This document shows, piece by piece, positions 54,256-63,148 of a stretch of 64,000 nucleotides of DNA (position 1 is its first letter; each line of letters starts with the position of its first letter). The position numbers were made by a program, and so were the translations under genes. The notes beneath the pieces are model-generated. The model was not told where the DNA came from and searched no databases. It saw nothing but the letters and a program-made list of their open reading frames with translations. This stretch comes from Psychrobacillus sp. OK032 (GTDB taxonomy: Bacteria > Bacillota > Bacilli > Bacillales_A > Planococcaceae), in NCBI RefSeq assembly GCF_900111345.1, contig NZ_FOGY01000004.1, positions 124,001 through 188,000 of the forward strand. Reading direction: 5' to 3'.

Positions 54256-54456
54256 ATGAAACAAGGTACAGTAAAATGGTTTAACGCGGAAAAAGGATTT
54301 GGCTTTATCGAAGTAGAAGGAGAAAACGATGTATTCGTACACTTCTCTGCTATTCAAGGTGAAGGTTTCAAATCACTTGAAGAAGGACAAAAAGTAGAAT
54401 TTGAAGTTGTAGAAGGAAACCGCGGACCACAAGCTGCAAATGTAACTAAATTATAA
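54256..54456 (+). CDS. cold-shock protein (CspA family)
   Basis: This 66-residue OB-fold protein has RNP1 KGFGFIEV and RNP2 VFVHFSAI. It binds single-stranded RNA or DNA and acts as an RNA chaperone. The ATG 54256 is set by TTGGAGG 8 bases upstream and by the family N-terminus ([18 protein letters not shown]). A long structured leader, as in other cold-shock genes, suggests post-transcriptional control. I cannot tell which of the cspB/C/D paralogues it is. Confidence 0.97.
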   Translation: MKQGTVKWFNAEKGFGFIEVEGENDVFVHFSAIQGEGFKSLEEGQKVEFEVVEGNRGPQAANVTKL

Positions 54457-54465
54457 TTGATGAAA

Positions 54466-54499
54466 AGAAGCCCTCCGAAATGGAGGAGCTTCTTTTTTT
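54466..54499 (+). terminator. terminator after the csp gene
   Basis: The stem AGAAGCCCTCC / GGAGGAGCTTCT (one mismatch) has a T7 run. Confidence 0.85.
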
Positions 54500-54573
54500 G
54501 ATAAAGGGAAGACTTTTATCGTGCGTTAGTTCGTCATCTAGTGGTTTGCTGTAGGTATTCTGTTAACTAGTTT

Positions 54574-55212
54574 TCACTCCAAATTTTCGATAACAGAACG
54601 GACGATAAACTGTTCATCGCCTTCTTGCAAGATAAATTCCCTTTTGATTTCTCCAAAATTCTCTTTGAAATATTTTCGTATGGTGGACCCATCTTCATTT
54701 CTTTTTTCCATAACGATGACGTCATTAAATGTTTGGAGACTCGTTATCAAAGAATCCGTAGTTGAGGTAATTTTCCAATCGTTAAATGTAGCACCAACTT
54801 CAAGCGGAGTGGCTAAATATACTTCAACCTCTTGCATTGTTTGGAGTTCTTCTAGGCTATAAGTTGTAGGTTCATAAGCTTCACCATATTCAGCTATTAG
54901 ACTTACTTTATTGTTTTGGATATTATATATCCTTTGGACAACTGTTCCACCGTTATCCTCATACGTAATGACATAATTTTCATATGGATACCGGGTTGTC
55001 AAAGTATAGGACGCATATTCATTTCCTTCTCCTTTAAATTGAGCTACGGAATTGTCGGGCATAAAAAAGTGAGATAAGTTGATCGACGGTTCAGAAGTAG
55101 TACCTACTTCTTCTGACGGAGTTTTTGAAGTTGTTTCCGTATCTACAGGTTTTTCGTTTCCGCAAGCAACAAGAAATAAAATAGGTATTAGAAAAAATAA
55201 ATGCTTTATCAT
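54574..55212 (-). CDS. hypothetical lipoprotein (212 aa)
   Basis: The product has a signal peptide with lipobox LVAC (KHLFFLIPILFLVACGNEK), a Thr/Ser/Glu-rich linker (about 20-45) and a beta-rich domain (YASYTLTTRYPYENYVITYE, then VEVYLATPLEVGATFNDWKI). The pattern matches uncharacterised Bacillales lipoproteins. The SD is CAGGAGGTAAC. It is monocistronic. Confidence 0.8.
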   Translation of the reverse strand: MIKHLFFLIPILFLVACGNEKPVDTETTSKTPSEEVGTTSEPSINLSHFFMPDNSVAQFKGEGNEYASYTLTTRYPYENYVITYEDNGGTVVQRIYNIQNNKVSLIAEYGEAYEPTTYSLEELQTMQEVEVYLATPLEVGATFNDWKITSTTDSLITSLQTFNDVIVMEKRNEDGSTIRKYFKENFGEIKREFILQEGDEQFIVRSVIENLE

Positions 55213-55316
55213 TTTAGTTACCTCCTGATTTAGTTTATGATTAGACAGCCTATGTGGTTATTTGTTTCATTTTGTCGTTTTTTTGGTATAGTGAAAATAA
55301 GAGAGGAGAGATATTA

Positions 55317-55805
55317 GTGAATACTGAATTGAAAAAAGAGTTACCTCCTTATGAGGAACAGCAAGACTTTTATATGAAATTGCGTTCAAAAATTACGGAT
55401 TTTGCTCAATCTAAAGCGGGGAAAACGTCTAAATTTGCACCGTATTTATTGTTTGCTCCAGATTTATTTCATTTGCTTATAAAAGCGATGTTAGATAGTC
55501 GAATAGACACAAAATATAAAACACTTATTGGTAGTGGAATTTTATATTTTATCACACCGCTTGACGTCCTCCCCGAGGGATTAATCGGTCCTGGCGGATT
55601 TATCGATGATATTATTGTGGCTACATATGTGGTAAATATGTTACTAAATAAATTTTCTCCTGAAATTATCGAAGAGCATTGGGTCGGTGATGAAAAATTA
55701 TTAAATTCTTTAAAGAAAATATCAAAAACAAGTGATTCTGTTGTAGGTAAACTACCATCGAAATCTATACTAGGTAAATTTATAAAAAAGGGAAATAAAG
55801 CTTGA
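55317..55805 (+). CDS. YkvA-like DUF1232 membrane protein
   Basis: This 162-residue protein starts at GTG 55317, with GAGGAG 7 bases upstream. The DUF1232 motif is IGSGILYFITPLDVLPEGL followed by GPGGFIDDIIVATYVVNMLL, with one or two membrane-embedded helices. The function is unknown; the family is common in bacteria and occurs as YkvA in B. subtilis. It is followed by an unusual hairpin. Confidence 0.86.
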   Translation: MNTELKKELPPYEEQQDFYMKLRSKITDFAQSKAGKTSKFAPYLLFAPDLFHLLIKAMLDSRIDTKYKTLIGSGILYFITPLDVLPEGLIGPGGFIDDIIVATYVVNMLLNKFSPEIIEEHWVGDEKLLNSLKKISKTSDSVVGKLPSKSILGKFIKKGNKA

Positions 55806-55832
55806 AAGACAAACTAGAGTTAACTTCAAAAT

Positions 55833-55877
55833 TAGCATTCGGCTGGATGAAATGAAGTGGCATCCCTCCGAATGCTA
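55833..55877. other. extended symmetric hairpin after the DUF1232 gene
   Basis: The arms TAGCATTCGG and CCGAATGCTA (10 bp), a symmetric CT/CT internal loop, an inner GGATG/CATCC stem and an 11-nt loop are not followed by a T-run. The rest of the 55806-56071 gap shows nothing clear beyond a weak AAAACGACTTTACA-type inverted repeat near 56015-56055. Confidence 0.6.
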
Positions 55878-56071
55878 GAAAACTAGGTAATGGTTTAGTG
55901 ATCGTTCCCTCCAAAACAATCCATCATAACCTATTTACCATAGAGTAGTTTTTTCACAATAATCAAAAGTAATTTACTGGTTATGTTTATTTAATAGCCA
56001 CAGGTGATAATAAGACGACTTTACATTCAAATTTGAATTGTAAAGTCGTTTTTTATTACCTTAAATCTCAG

Positions 56072-56489
56072 CTATATCGAGTAAAACCTTAAAGTTTCGG
56101 ATTCTATAATTTCATTATTAGATTCGTTTAAAGTAAGAGTGAATTTTTTAAAAGCTGTATTATTATTCATTTTTTCACCACGGGAGATCTCATATACATC
56201 GGATTGTTTAGCTTGTAACATTTGAAGAATTTCTTTTAATGCCGGCCATATTTTTTGATCTCCACCTGTGTATAGATCTAATGCTGCATATCTATGCTCC
56301 GGCCATGTATGAATGCAAAAATGAGAAGTTGATATCCCAATAATTCCTGTTACTCCTTCAGGTATAAAGGAATGGAAATGATAGGATAGAATCTCCATTC
56401 CTAATTTATTTATTGCTCCTGTTAATAATTGCTCTAACACTATTGCGTCATTAAGAATATCATTTTGACAATCAAAAACATTTTGTCAT
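56072..56489 (-). pseudogene. speD: SpeD-like pyruvoyl decarboxylase, 5' frameshift
   Basis: The main frame (GTG 56440 to 56072, 122 codons) holds the AdoMetDC fold: FHSFIPEGVTGIIGISTSHF and CIHTWPEHRYAALDLYTGGD. Upstream, FDCQNDILNDAIV continues the family's N-terminus in the same frame to an in-frame TGA. The natural ATG (56489, MTKC) lies in another frame; two extra bases would restore MTKHVFDC. GTG 56440 lacks a ribosome binding site. Unlike canonical SpeD, Thr precedes the pyruvoyl-forming Ser where Glu is normal, and Gly replaces the catalytic Cys of the YTCG motif. Confidence 0.75.
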
Positions 56490-56686
56490 GTGAATTTTCG
56501 TTTAGTAGTGGAATTTATTAATTTTAAATCTTTAATAGTATTACATTATGTTCAATAAGGTAGAGTGACTGTGCAAATTACATATTGTATAAAACTATTA
56601 GAACAGAAGTTAATTTCTCAATGGGGGACTGTCTAAACTCTTATCATTTCATCACATATATTATTAAAAAGAGATGAGGTGAATAA

Positions 56687-57801
56687 ATGAAAGAGAATCA
56701 AACTATTCTAATTTATTTCCCAATATGAAAGATCAAATAGTTTTACATCAATTCGATTTAAAAGATACAAATAATTTTATCAAACATCTTAAAAACTCGA
56801 AAACATCTGTTGTGATTGATGTTTCCTGGGCTGATACGGTAGAAATGTTACAACGCTGCGATCAACTTGGTATCAAATATGTAAACATAGCATTAGAGAA
56901 TACGATGGTTGATGAAAATGAAGAATTATTTGAAGGATTTGGGTTAATAGAGAGAATGAGAATTTTAGAAGAGAAGAAACATACTTTTACAAATTTACGT
57001 GCTGTAATTGGATCAGGTATGAATCCAGGTGTGGTTCAATGGATGGCAATTGAGCTACTAAAAAATGATCTATCAGAAGAAGCTCCAATTGCCTGTTATA
57101 TTGTGGAAGATGATAATTCATTTTATAGAGATATAAAGAAAGCAAAGAAGAATGTAATCTATACAACTTGGTCACCAGAATGTTTTCTCGATGAAGCAAT
57201 ATTAAGTTACCCGATGTCTATGAGGCATCGTACTCCACTTTTCCTATATGAAAATGTATATGACGTCGAATTTAAAGTGACGCTGGGGGATAAGAAATTT
57301 TATGGTTGCTTAATGCCACATGGAGAAGTTTATATATTAGGTAAATTGTACGATATGGAATGTGGCTTTTTAAATAAGATAAATGATCATACTTCTGAGT
57401 TAATTCGTTCAAATATTGAAGATGTAGATAAATTGTGGGATTTTGAAATGAAGGTTCTTGACCCCCTTGAAGCTACATTAAAAGGGGAGGATTTAGCAGG
57501 AGTACTACTAGTTTATAAAGACAAGGAAAGATATATGTACAATGTATCAAGAAATGATTCGATTTTTGCTAAATACTAAACTAATGCCACATATTTTCAA
57601 GTAGCTTGCGGAATTTATGCGTCTCTATTAGTCCTGTTATTAGATAAAATACCAAAAGGAGCATACTATTTAGATGAACTCTTGTTAAAAACAAATAATA
57701 ATTATGGTCAATATTTGACTCATTACATGACTGAATTTGTAACAGGGGAAAATAAACATTCAGATGGTCTCTTACACGACAGAATAAAAAAGCGCACATG
57801 A
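56687..57801 (+). pseudogene. homospermidine synthase-like gene with N-terminal deletion and in-frame stop
   Basis: A good start (GAGGTG before ATG 56687) gives only MKENQTILIYFPI and a stop. The body resumes in another frame at about 56700 and runs to 57579 with IGSGMNPGVVQWM, IYTTWSPECFLDEAI and CLMPHGEVYILG, typical of the saccharopine-dehydrogenase-like homospermidine synthases. After a TAA (57577) the same frame continues through TNATYFQVACGIYASLLV to 57801, the family's C-terminus. The GxGxxG NAD-binding region is missing. It is divergent from the broken speD-like gene. Confidence 0.78.
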
Positions 57802-57843
57802 TATTAAAAGAATTCCAAGAATTATTAACATATTTGGTTAGCA

Positions 57844-57890
57844 AAACAGGGTATTCCACCTCGATATAATCGAAGTAGAATACCCTGTTT
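57844..57890. terminator. bidirectional terminator between the hss remnant and ykpA
   Basis: The 13-bp outer stem AAACAGGGTATTC / GAATACCCTGTTT and an inner TCGAT/ATCGA stem are followed by T-rich DNA on both strands. Confidence 0.85.
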
Positions 57891-57896
57891 ATATTA

Positions 57897-59501
57897 TTAT
57901 GAAAGTTTTTGTGCTTCTTTCCATTCAAGGAATTCATCATAAGATAATTGTTTATCTAAAATAGAACCATCTTCACGTATCTCAATTACACGATTTGCAA
58001 TCGTTTGAATGAACTGATGGTCATGCGATGTGAAAATCATAGCGCCTTTAAAAGCAGTCAATCCATTATTTAATGCTTGGATAGATTCTAAGTCTAAATG
58101 GTTTGTAGGTTCGTCTAGTAAAAGTACATTCGACTCGGATAGCATCATTTTAGAAAGCATACAGCGAACTTTTTCTCCACCGGATAGAACAGAAGGTTTT
58201 TTCTTTACTTCTTCTCCAGAGAATAACATACGTCCTAGGAATCCACGTAAGAATGTTTCGCTTTCATCGTCTGGAGAATATTGACGTAACCAGTCTACTA
58301 GTGAAGGTTCACTTCCTTCGAAATACTTAGCATTATCTAGAGGGAAGTACGCACGTGTAGTAGTGACACCCCAGCGGATGGAACCTTCTTGTGGCTCTTC
58401 TTCCTCTGCGAGTACACGAAGTAATGCAGATTTTGCTAATTCTCCTCCAAGAAGAATAATTTTGTCATCTTTATTCAAAGTAAAGTTCAAATTAGAGAAT
58501 AGCTTTTCTCCCTCAAATGTGTAGCCTAGATCTTGTACTTGTAAGACATCATTTCCAATTTCACGTTTCATTGAGAAATTGACATAAGGATACTTACGAG
58601 AAGATGGTCTAATATCATCTAACTCGATTTTGTCTAACATTTTCTTACGTGAAGTTGCTTGCTTAGATTTAGAGGCATTTGCACTAAATCGAGCGATAAA
58701 GGCTTGAAGCTCTTTAATCTTCTCTTCTTTTTTACTATTTTGATCAGATGCTAGCTTCGTTGCAAGTTGACTTGATTCATACCAGAAGTCATAGTTTCCA
58801 ACGTATACTTGGATTTTACTAAAGTCTAAGTCCGCAATATGCGTACATACTTTGTTTAAGAAGTGACGGTCATGGGAAACAACAATTACTGTGTTATCAA
58901 AATTGATAAGGAAGTCTTCTAACCATTGAATTGCTTTAATATCTAAATGGTTGGTAGGCTCATCTAGTAAAAGAACATCGGGTTTACCAAATAGTGCTTG
59001 AGATAATAACACTTTTACTTTTTCTGAACCAGTTAACTCCGACATTTTCTTTTCATGCATACTATCAGGAATTCCTAGACCTTGTAGTAAAATAGCAGCT
59101 TCTGATTCTGCTTCCCAACCATTTAAGTCTGCGAATTCACCTTCTAGTTCAGCTGCACGCATACCATCTTCATCTGAAAAGTCTTCTTTCATATAAATGG
59201 CATTTTTTTCATTCATTACTTCATATAAACGTTTATGCCCCATAATAACTGTTTCTAAAACTGTATATTCCTCGTACTCGAAGTGATTTTGTTTTAGAAT
59301 CGCTAAACGTTCATCTGGATTCATAATGACATTACCTTCTTGTGGATCTATTTCTCCAGATAAAATCTTAATAAATGTTGATTTTCCTGCACCATTTGCA
59401 CCGATTAAACCGTAACAGTTACCCGGTGTAAACTTTATATTCACGTCTTCAAATAATTTACGATCACCAAAACGAAGACTTACATTACTTACTGCAATCA
59501 T
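57897..59501 (-). CDS. ykpA: ABC-F ATPase, YkpA/YbiT type
   Basis: This 534-residue soluble protein has two ABC domains. The first is canonical (GANGAGKST; LTGSEKVKVLLSQAL; VLLLDEPTNHLD). The second has a degenerate P-loop, ILLGGELAKSALLR, keeping the Lys-Ser but not the glycine pattern, while its signature LSGGEKVRCMLSKMM and Walker B are intact. That is common in Firmicute YkpA-like proteins. It probably acts at the ribosome, as ABC-F proteins do; the exact role is unknown. The SD is AGGAGGTAC. Confidence 0.92.
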   Translation of the reverse strand: MIAVSNVSLRFGDRKLFEDVNIKFTPGNCYGLIGANGAGKSTFIKILSGEIDPQEGNVIMNPDERLAILKQNHFEYEEYTVLETVIMGHKRLYEVMNEKNAIYMKEDFSDEDGMRAAELEGEFADLNGWEAESEAAILLQGLGIPDSMHEKKMSELTGSEKVKVLLSQALFGKPDVLLLDEPTNHLDIKAIQWLEDFLINFDNTVIVVSHDRHFLNKVCTHIADLDFSKIQVYVGNYDFWYESSQLATKLASDQNSKKEEKIKELQAFIARFSANASKSKQATSRKKMLDKIELDDIRPSSRKYPYVNFSMKREIGNDVLQVQDLGYTFEGEKLFSNLNFTLNKDDKIILLGGELAKSALLRVLAEEEEPQEGSIRWGVTTTRAYFPLDNAKYFEGSEPSLVDWLRQYSPDDESETFLRGFLGRMLFSGEEVKKKPSVLSGGEKVRCMLSKMMLSESNVLLLDEPTNHLDLESIQALNNGLTAFKGAMIFTSHDHQFIQTIANRVIEIREDGSILDKQLSYDEFLEWKEAQKLS

Positions 59502-59586
59502 GCTAGTACCTCCTAAAATTCACAATGCTCTTATTATACCACGAATTAAGGCTAACTTGGTATTTTGAATACTTGTTTTATTATGC

Positions 59587-60102
59587 TTATTTCCAGTGTT
59601 TGTCTATAAATTCGTCTCGACCGGACTGAGCACGGTCTTCTTTATAATGGTCAGGGCTTTTCTTATAGAAATCTTGGTGATATTCTTCGGCCTTATAAAA
59701 AGGTTTTGCTTCTCTGATCTCTGTAACAATTGGTTTAGAAAATTTTCCACTTGCTGCTAATTGTTCTTTTGATAACTCTGCAAGCTGACGCTGTTCTTCA
59801 GTATGTACGAATATTGCTGCGCGGTAACTTTCTCCGCGATCTTGAAACTGTCCGCCTGCATCTGTTGGATCAATTTGTTGCCAAAATATTTGAAGTAGCT
59901 CATTGTACGGAAAAATTGAAGGGTCATATTGAATTTCGACTACTTCCAGATGACCAGATGTTCCTTTTTTTACATCTTCATACGTTGGATTTTCTACATG
60001 TCCTCCCATATAACCAGAAGTTACTTTATGAATGCCATCCCATGAATCGAATGGTTTGACCATGCACCAAAAACAGCCACCAGCGAATGTTGCTTTTTCC
60101 AT
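59587..60102 (-). CDS. msrA: peptide-methionine (S)-S-oxide reductase MsrA, second copy
   Basis: This 171-residue paralogue of the enzyme at 18432 has catalytic [34 protein letters not shown] and [19 protein letters not shown] 60102 is preferred over 60120 because it gives the family start MEKATFAGG, as in copy 1, with GGGAGG about 10 bases upstream. It has no adjacent msrB. The two copies may differ in regulation. They differ by many substitutions, so this is not a recent duplication. Confidence 0.94.
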   Translation of the reverse strand: MEKATFAGGCFWCMVKPFDSWDGIHKVTSGYMGGHVENPTYEDVKKGTSGHLEVVEIQYDPSIFPYNELLQIFWQQIDPTDAGGQFQDRGESYRAAIFVHTEEQRQLAELSKEQLAASGKFSKPIVTEIREAKPFYKAEEYHQDFYKKSPDHYKEDRAQSGRDEFIDKHWK

Positions 60103-60223
60103 TATTATCATTCCTCCCATTATTGCAACTAGAATTTTATCATGAGATGCTTAATTGTACAAAATTCCGAAACTTAAACGTGGAAAATACGTTATTATTA
60201 ACATATAAAGGAGCGATTTCAAA

Positions 60224-61165
60224 ATGGAAGAAGAACGACAAATACCAACAAGACGTAAACGAAAGAAACGACTCCGAATAGGACGAGTCCTCACATTATT
60301 TCTTGTATTAGTTTTAATAATAGGTGGAACCTATACCGTTCTGCAATATTCCGCTGGATATAAATTGGCAAACAAAGAAGTGGATTTAACAATTGATTTT
60401 GAAGGGGATAAGTTGCGAAAAGGGGAACGGGAAAATATATTAGTGCTTGGGGTTGACTCAAGAGGACAAAAACAAGCGCGTTCTGATACGATGATGCTCG
60501 TTTCTTGGGATAAACAAGATAATGACGTGAAGATGATCTCGTTTATGCGGGATATATATGCAGATATTCCTGATCATCAATCATATAAACTCAATACAGC
60601 TTATTATCTTGGAGGAGTTCAGTTATTAAAAAATACCATTAATCAAATGTTTGATCTTCCCGTTCACCATTATGCGTTAATTGATTTTAGTAGCTTTGAA
60701 TCGCTTGTTGATATACTTGCTCCTAATGGTGTTCCGATGAATGTAGAAAAAGATATGTCAGAGAAAATCGGGGTTTCCCTCGTCAAGGGGCAGCATAATT
60801 TATCCGGTAAAGAACTGCTTGGTTATGCAAGATTTCGCGCAGATAGAGAAGGCGATTTTGGGAGAGTTGAAAGACAACAAAAAGTTATGGAAGCATTAAA
60901 AAATGAACTACTTTCGATAGAAAACCTGCCTAATACCCCTAAGTTTTTAGGCGCTGCAGAAGGCTATATTGAAACAGATTATTCTAGAACGGATAAAGCA
61001 AAACGTATTATAGATGCGCTTATTAGTGGAAAAATAGAAATGGAAAAGCTAACTATACCAGTAGAAGGAACTTACTACGATTCTAGCTATAAGCATGCTG
61101 GATCAGTTCTTGAAATTAATACAGAAAAAAATAAACAAGCCATTGATGATTTTTTGGCAAAATAA
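60224..61165 (+). CDS. LytR-CpsA-Psr (LCP) family cell-wall ligase
   Basis: This 313-residue type II membrane protein has a basic cytosolic N-terminus (RRKRKKRLRIGR), one transmembrane helix (about 24-45) and an extracellular LCP domain. The pyrophosphate-binding Arg and Asp residues are in ILVLGVDSRG, RSDTMMLVSW, ISFMRDIYADIP and YARFRADREGDFGRVERQQK. It attaches teichoic acids or other glycopolymers to peptidoglycan. Which of the tagT/U/V paralogues it corresponds to is open. It is followed directly by a family B repeat. Confidence 0.93.
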   Translation: MEEERQIPTRRKRKKRLRIGRVLTLFLVLVLIIGGTYTVLQYSAGYKLANKEVDLTIDFEGDKLRKGERENILVLGVDSRGQKQARSDTMMLVSWDKQDNDVKMISFMRDIYADIPDHQSYKLNTAYYLGGVQLLKNTINQMFDLPVHHYALIDFSSFESLVDILAPNGVPMNVEKDMSEKIGVSLVKGQHNLSGKELLGYARFRADREGDFGRVERQQKVMEALKNELLSIENLPNTPKFLGAAEGYIETDYSRTDKAKRIIDALISGKIEMEKLTIPVEGTYYDSSYKHAGSVLEINTEKNKQAIDDFLAK

Positions 61166-61167
61166 TA

Positions 61168-61440
61168 ACGCTTTAACTTCATTAAGCAGATGTTTTTTTG
61201 CGACGAGCTTGCACAGGAGCAGAAGTCTACCGCTCTTAATAAGCGGTGAGATGAAAGCAAAGTATATATACAATTCAGTGAGGTCAAAAAAACCTTGCTC
61301 GAGCTGTTACTCGTCGCAAACAATAACTGCTGATTATCGAGGAAATCTGGCTAAGGTCGCCGCGTCCTGCGGCTACGATTGCATGACCCACACCTGTAAG
61401 CCTCAAGCGCAAATCAAAATTTGGAGGCAAATACGCCGAG
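61168..61440 (+). repeat. dispersed mosaic repeat family B, copy 7 (long form)
   Basis: It starts at the lcp stop with CTTTAACTTCATTAAGCAG, then TTTTGCGACGAGCTTGCACA, an about 100-bp insertion not seen in the 42.6-kb copy, AACAATAACTGCTGATTATC, TCTGGCTAAGGTCGCCGCG and GATTGCATGACCCACACCTG. Most of the 340-bp gap before the next gene is repeat. Confidence 0.75.
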
Positions 61441-61503
61441 GCGTCTTTATTATTTGCCAATCTTTTCATTCGTCCGTAAAATAAACTATATAAGAAAGGG
61501 TGT

Positions 61504-62709
61504 TTGATAAAAGTGGAGCCTGAAAAACCTTCTTTTTTTTCTACAAGATACATAAAATTTTTAGGAGGACGTAATACGTTCTTCACATTTATCGTAATAT
61601 TGTTAATAGGACTTATAGTGATGGTATACGACAAAGTTTCGTTTATTTTTGATCCGTTAACTATATTTCTAGGAAATGTGGTTTTACCAGTTATTCTAGC
61701 GGTCATTGCATATTATTTATTGAGACCTATATTGCGACTGATCGAGAAGATAAAAATTCCGAGAGTATGGGGTATATTAATCATCTTTTTAGCATTAATC
61801 GGATTAATCACCTTACTCGTATTTTTGGTCGTTCCATTTTTAAAATCACAGTCTACTAGGTTGGTCGAAGAATTACCTGTTTACCTGATTCAGCTATTGA
61901 ACTCTTTAGACAGTTTTTTAAGAACATCGTTTGTTTCAGACTATTATCTAGAAATTGAAAAAGAAGCGATGGAAGTATTGAGAAACGTTCCTGCTGAAGT
62001 GGGTAAATTGTTTCAAAATGCAATTTCCAGCATCGCAACAGGAATCACTTCTGTTGTCGGTGCGGTAACAAGCTTTGTATTATCTATTATTTTGGTACCA
62101 TTTATTCTCTTTTATTTATTAAAAGACGGAGAAAAGCTACCAAAGTTTGTGATAAGAGTTTTTCCACCTCGCATGCGGGATGATTTTCACTCTGTCTTCA
62201 GAAGTATCGATAACCAAATCAGTGCCTATATTCAAGGGCAAATTCTAGTGGCCATGTGTATTGGAATTATGATATTTATTGGCTTCACAATCATTGGCAT
62301 GGAATATGCGTTACTTCTTGGAGTAATTGCAATGGTGACAAGTGTCGTACCTTATCTAGGTCCAGTCATTGCAATTACTCCGGCTGTTATCATTGCACTT
62401 GTGTCGTCGGATCCACTTATGTTAGTAAAGCTGGCCATCGTGTGGACGGTAGTTCAATTAGTAGAAGGAAAGTTTATCTCTCCACAAATTATGGGAAAAT
62501 CTCTTCATGTGCATCCAATCACAATTATTTTCGTTTTGATTACTTCTGGGGCATTATTTGGAGTCCCAGGTGTTGTGTTAGGGATTCCAGGGTATGCAAT
62601 CCTAAAAGTGATTGTGTCACATTTTTATACATTATTTAAAAGACGTTATAATAAATATGAACCGAATTTAGAAAACCAATATGAGCATACAAATAACAAG
62701 GTGGATTGA
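61504..62709 (+). CDS. AI-2E/PerM family transporter
   Basis: This 401-residue membrane protein has about eight helices and the family core: VILAVIAYYLLRPILRLI, IILVPFILFYLLKDGEKLP and GMEYALLLGVIAMVTSVVPYLG with P-L-G conserved, then EGKFISPQIMGKSLHVHPI. Family members include AI-2 exporters and Na+/H+ antiporters; this one cannot be assigned. The start is uncertain: TTG 61504 lies 4-5 bases after AAAGGG, and GTG 61513 has wider spacing. The next gene begins 6 bp later. Confidence 0.88.
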   Translation: MIKVEPEKPSFFSTRYIKFLGGRNTFFTFIVILLIGLIVMVYDKVSFIFDPLTIFLGNVVLPVILAVIAYYLLRPILRLIEKIKIPRVWGILIIFLALIGLITLLVFLVVPFLKSQSTRLVEELPVYLIQLLNSLDSFLRTSFVSDYYLEIEKEAMEVLRNVPAEVGKLFQNAISSIATGITSVVGAVTSFVLSIILVPFILFYLLKDGEKLPKFVIRVFPPRMRDDFHSVFRSIDNQISAYIQGQILVAMCIGIMIFIGFTIIGMEYALLLGVIAMVTSVVPYLGPVIAITPAVIIALVSSDPLMLVKLAIVWTVVQLVEGKFISPQIMGKSLHVHPITIIFVLITSGALFGVPGVVLGIPGYAILKVIVSHFYTLFKRRYNKYEPNLENQYEHTNNKVD

Positions 62710-62714
62710 GAGTA

Positions 62715-63110
62715 ATGGCGAAGAAGTTTGAATCTTCTATAAAAGTACAAACGATTAAAATCGATACAATAGTAGACCATCCTTATATTGAACACGGTAT
62801 AAATCTTTCTGGTACCATCTATATTGATGGTGTCCATGACGATGAATCTGTTGAAAATATTAAACTGGAGGTTTTCAAAGTAAGGAACGAGCTTGTTTCT
62901 GAAATCATCTCCAAACATTCAATTGAATTAGTTGGATCAGTCGCTTCTAAAGATATGCAAATGATTCCTTTTGAAATTATGCCCGATGAAAGATGGATTT
63001 CGGATGGGGAAGAGGAAGTGTCTAATCTAATATTACGGACGACTGTTCTGTTTGAAAATGGCAAAGAATTCAGTGATGAAGATGAAATCCACTTCGATAT
63101 TGAAGAATAA
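62715..63110 (+). CDS. Spo0M-like arrestin-fold protein (half length)
   Basis: This 131-residue beta-rich protein contains VQTIKIDTIVDHPYIEHGI and LSGTIYIDGVHDDESVENIK, resembling the N-terminal arrestin half of Spo0M (IDTxLDxxxxxPGxxxxGxVxIxGG). Spo0M is about twice this length, so this may be a single-domain relative. It ends in acidic residues (FSDEDEIHFDIEE). It begins just after the AI-2E-family gene and is probably co-transcribed. The assignment is by pattern and needs confirmation. Confidence 0.6.
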   Translation: MAKKFESSIKVQTIKIDTIVDHPYIEHGINLSGTIYIDGVHDDESVENIKLEVFKVRNELVSEIISKHSIELVGSVASKDMQMIPFEIMPDERWISDGEEEVSNLILRTTVLFENGKEFSDEDEIHFDIEE

Positions 63111-63120
63111 GGAAATGTGG

Positions 63121-63148
63121 AACTCCAGTGACTGTACTGGGGTTTTTT
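63121..63148 (+). terminator. terminator after the Spo0M-like gene
   Basis: The stem AACTCCAGT / ACTGGGGTT has a T6 run. Confidence 0.85.

Noticed and set aside
61095-61484. Plus-strand 129-codon frame after the LCP gene
   Set aside because: It starts inside lcp in another frame and consists mostly of family B repeat sequence.
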